DNA of 64,000 bases from Ectobius pallidus. Its lineage: Eukaryota; Arthropoda; Insecta; Blattodea; Ectobiidae. Under the pieces are notes generated by a model that was not told the origin of the DNA, searched no databases, and worked only from the letters and a program-made list of their open reading frames with translations. A program made the translations under genes and the position numbers. Where the stretch lies: NCBI GenBank assembly GCA_964059195.1, contig CAXKWD010000009.1, positions 147,059,890-147,123,889 on the forward strand. The letters are read 5' to 3'. Below are positions 41,201 to 44,200 of the stretch, piece after piece (the stretch's first letter is position 1; the number at the start of each line of letters is the position of its first letter).

Positions 41201-44200
41201 GGCTGTACGATGATGGAGGTAAGGCATCTGTCTGTTTTCCATTTATTAAGTGCCAGAATGGTACTTTATGAGATTGTGTAAGGGAAGGGAAAATATCTGT
41301 CTGTCTGTCCAATGTCTTTATGCACGATAACTCAAATACATTTTGTCGGATTTTTTTGAGACTTGGTATAGACGTTTATAACGTCCATGGGAAGAAGTCT
41401 ATTGATTTTGAACCAAATTGGTTGACTGGTGCCGGAGTAATACTCAATTCAGCACCTATTTTATGTTAATATATTTGAAAAAATTTATCAAATGCAAATC
41501 AGTTCTCATGGCAACATAATGTTTTACAGTGTTCATATAGCCTACGTCTTTCGAAGTTGCAATACAGGTAGCTATGACAAATAACACTACCCACATATTC
41601 TTTCACACATGCTTATCAAACTTTAGATCTTTGTTCTTCCGTAAGCCCTGCTTAATGAATCGATCTGGAGCTTAACTCTGAAATTGATTACAAAAATAAC
41701 TTATTTTCTGCATATCATATTTGCAATTATCACTGATTAAACAAAAGCATTCTGGCATTTTGTTATATCAGTTTACCTGATTTTATTTTTAATTTATTCG
41801 GGGAACTTTCAAACTAATATTTAATGTGTCAAAATTTTCTATGATACTCTGTGTGCTTATGTTGAACATATTCTCAATTTAAAAGACAGTTGCATAGAAC
41901 AAAGTTTAAAAGATAGCTGTTACCTTAAATCTTACATTCAATGTAAAGTAGAGCGTGCTCTGTCATTTCAGGTCTCACGCTACTGATCCCATACATTCTG
42001 AGCACAAGGTCTCAGTTTTCTGGCTGCCAACTGCGTATATTCTCTCTCGCAAGCAAAGGTGATGATCTGGCACAGGATCAAAGGAAGTAAGTAGATAAGA
42101 CTTTAATTTAACTTTCAAATAAGCCATCTTAGGGTCATATGAAACTGTTTTCTTTTTCTTTTTCTTTCTTTCTTTCTTTCTCTTTTCTTTCATGTGTTCC
42201 CAAAACTTCTTCATCCTTTCCCGATGTTTGTTTTCATTCTTCCCTCCATTTACTTCCAGTTTTATTCTTGGGTTTCTCTGGATATGTACCATCAAATTGC
42301 TCTCCTAAACGTTGCTCTGTTTGCAATTTTTGATTTTTGATTTTTCCAAGTCTTCTTGGACTTCTTTGAAAAAGGCAGCATTCCTTAACAATGATGAATG
42401 GGCTGGATATGTTGCATGCATGGGGAGGAAAGACATATCTCTAAAGTATTGACTGGGAGACCTGAAGGGAGAAGACCACTTGGAAGACCTAGACGTAGGT
42501 GGGAGGACAATATTAGGATGGATTTAAGGGAAGTAGGATTTGTGAGGGATGATTGGATGGCTTTAGCACAGAATAGGGTTCAATGGCGGGCTCAGGTAAG
42601 CGCGGCAATGAACCTTCGGGTTCCATAAAATAGATAATATTCCTTTAACTTGCTGAGGAATTGTCTATTGCCATTGAGTAAGTAAGTAAGTAATTGCTAA
42701 AAGCTTCATAACCTGTACTAGTCACCGGATATAGTAAGGGTAATTAAATCACAGAGGATGAAATGGGCTGGACATGGGGGAGGAAAGACATCTCAAAAAT
42801 ACAGACTGGGAGACCCGAAGGGAAAAGATCACTTGGAAGACCTAGACGTAGGTGGGAAGACAATGTTAGTAGAAGTAAGAGAGAAAGTCATCATGTTTTT
42901 CCCTGTGTGCAGTCTAGCAGCTCTGCTGTCCAAGTTCAGAATTGACTACAGCGATGTAGTGATAATTCCTGACATCCACAAAAAGGCCATGGAATCTACA
43001 AGGAAAGAATTTGAAGTCCTCATTGAACCATTCCGAGTCAAGGAAGGAGAAGACACTTCCAAAAGTAAGTTCTACTTTGTAATTAATAACAAATGAGAAA
43101 GAGGGACGAGGAAACTTACCTTAGACTATGTTTTTAAACAAGTTATGTTGAATTCTAATTTAATAGCAAAAAAAGTTTCATGGACATTCGTCCACATCAT
43201 CAGTTGCTATCAAAGTAAAATGTTTACGTACATTTTGGTGCAGGTTTAATGTACTTCGTGATTAAATTTACCTCTTGAGTAGTGTTTAAATGCTAGCAAG
43301 AAAAAGGTTGGGGTACTCACTTTAAAAAAAAATTTCACATGTCTGTTTAGCGATGTGAAGCAAATTTCTGAGATCTTGTATCATGCCTCTTACAATGTAA
43401 CCTCTAATCTCTATATTGGGTTACTTTTTTCCCCTATATTTATTTTTCTCATATCTTATGAATGTGGAAGGAATATAATTTTTTTTTTTTTAAATTCAGA
43501 TCCTTTTAGCATTGAGACCGCTTCAGGAGTTCAGGATCTGTGTGCATACAGTAGTGTACAAGTGCTATTTTTTGCCTTATACCCTCAATTAAAATTAAGA
43601 TGCAAGGATAAATGGACAAATATATATATATATATACCGTATTTTATGGACCATAAGACGCTCCGGACCATAAGACACACCTTGATTTTAGGATGGAAAT
43701 TTAAAGGAAAATAAATTTAATGTGATTCTAAACAAAAAATTTGAAAGGAAATAATATACTTCATTGCATAAACAAATTATAACCTTGTACAATGGAGTCA
43801 GTGTAAATCACTTCTAACTTACAACCGACGTTGTACAAAAATCTCTTCTGTACAGGTGGCATCGCATAAATTTTAACAACTGAACTGATTTCTCATGAAA
43901 GACTGAAAATACTTTTACACCTTCAGCATTCGATAAGTGTAATGGGACAAGACTGTTTAGAGTTCTCTGTCTTCATTTAAACCACCCGGCAGAGACAACT
44001 CCTTTCGTACAAAAGAATTCAACATTCCTTTCTTTTAGCTTCCTGCTACCCTGATTTTAGGATTGTGACAAGTGCACTGATGTACAGTATGTGCCAAAAT
44101 TTGTAACTATCTGTTTACAACACCTTGTTTATAACTTCGGACCATTAGACGCACCCAACTTTCAAGGCTCTGTTTTCAAAGTAAAAAAGTGTGTCTTATG

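Noticed and set aside
40731..41312. Alternative frames around exon 7, both strands
   Set aside because: Only the frame ending [10 protein letters not shown] matches the transporter and joins neighbouring exons in phase.
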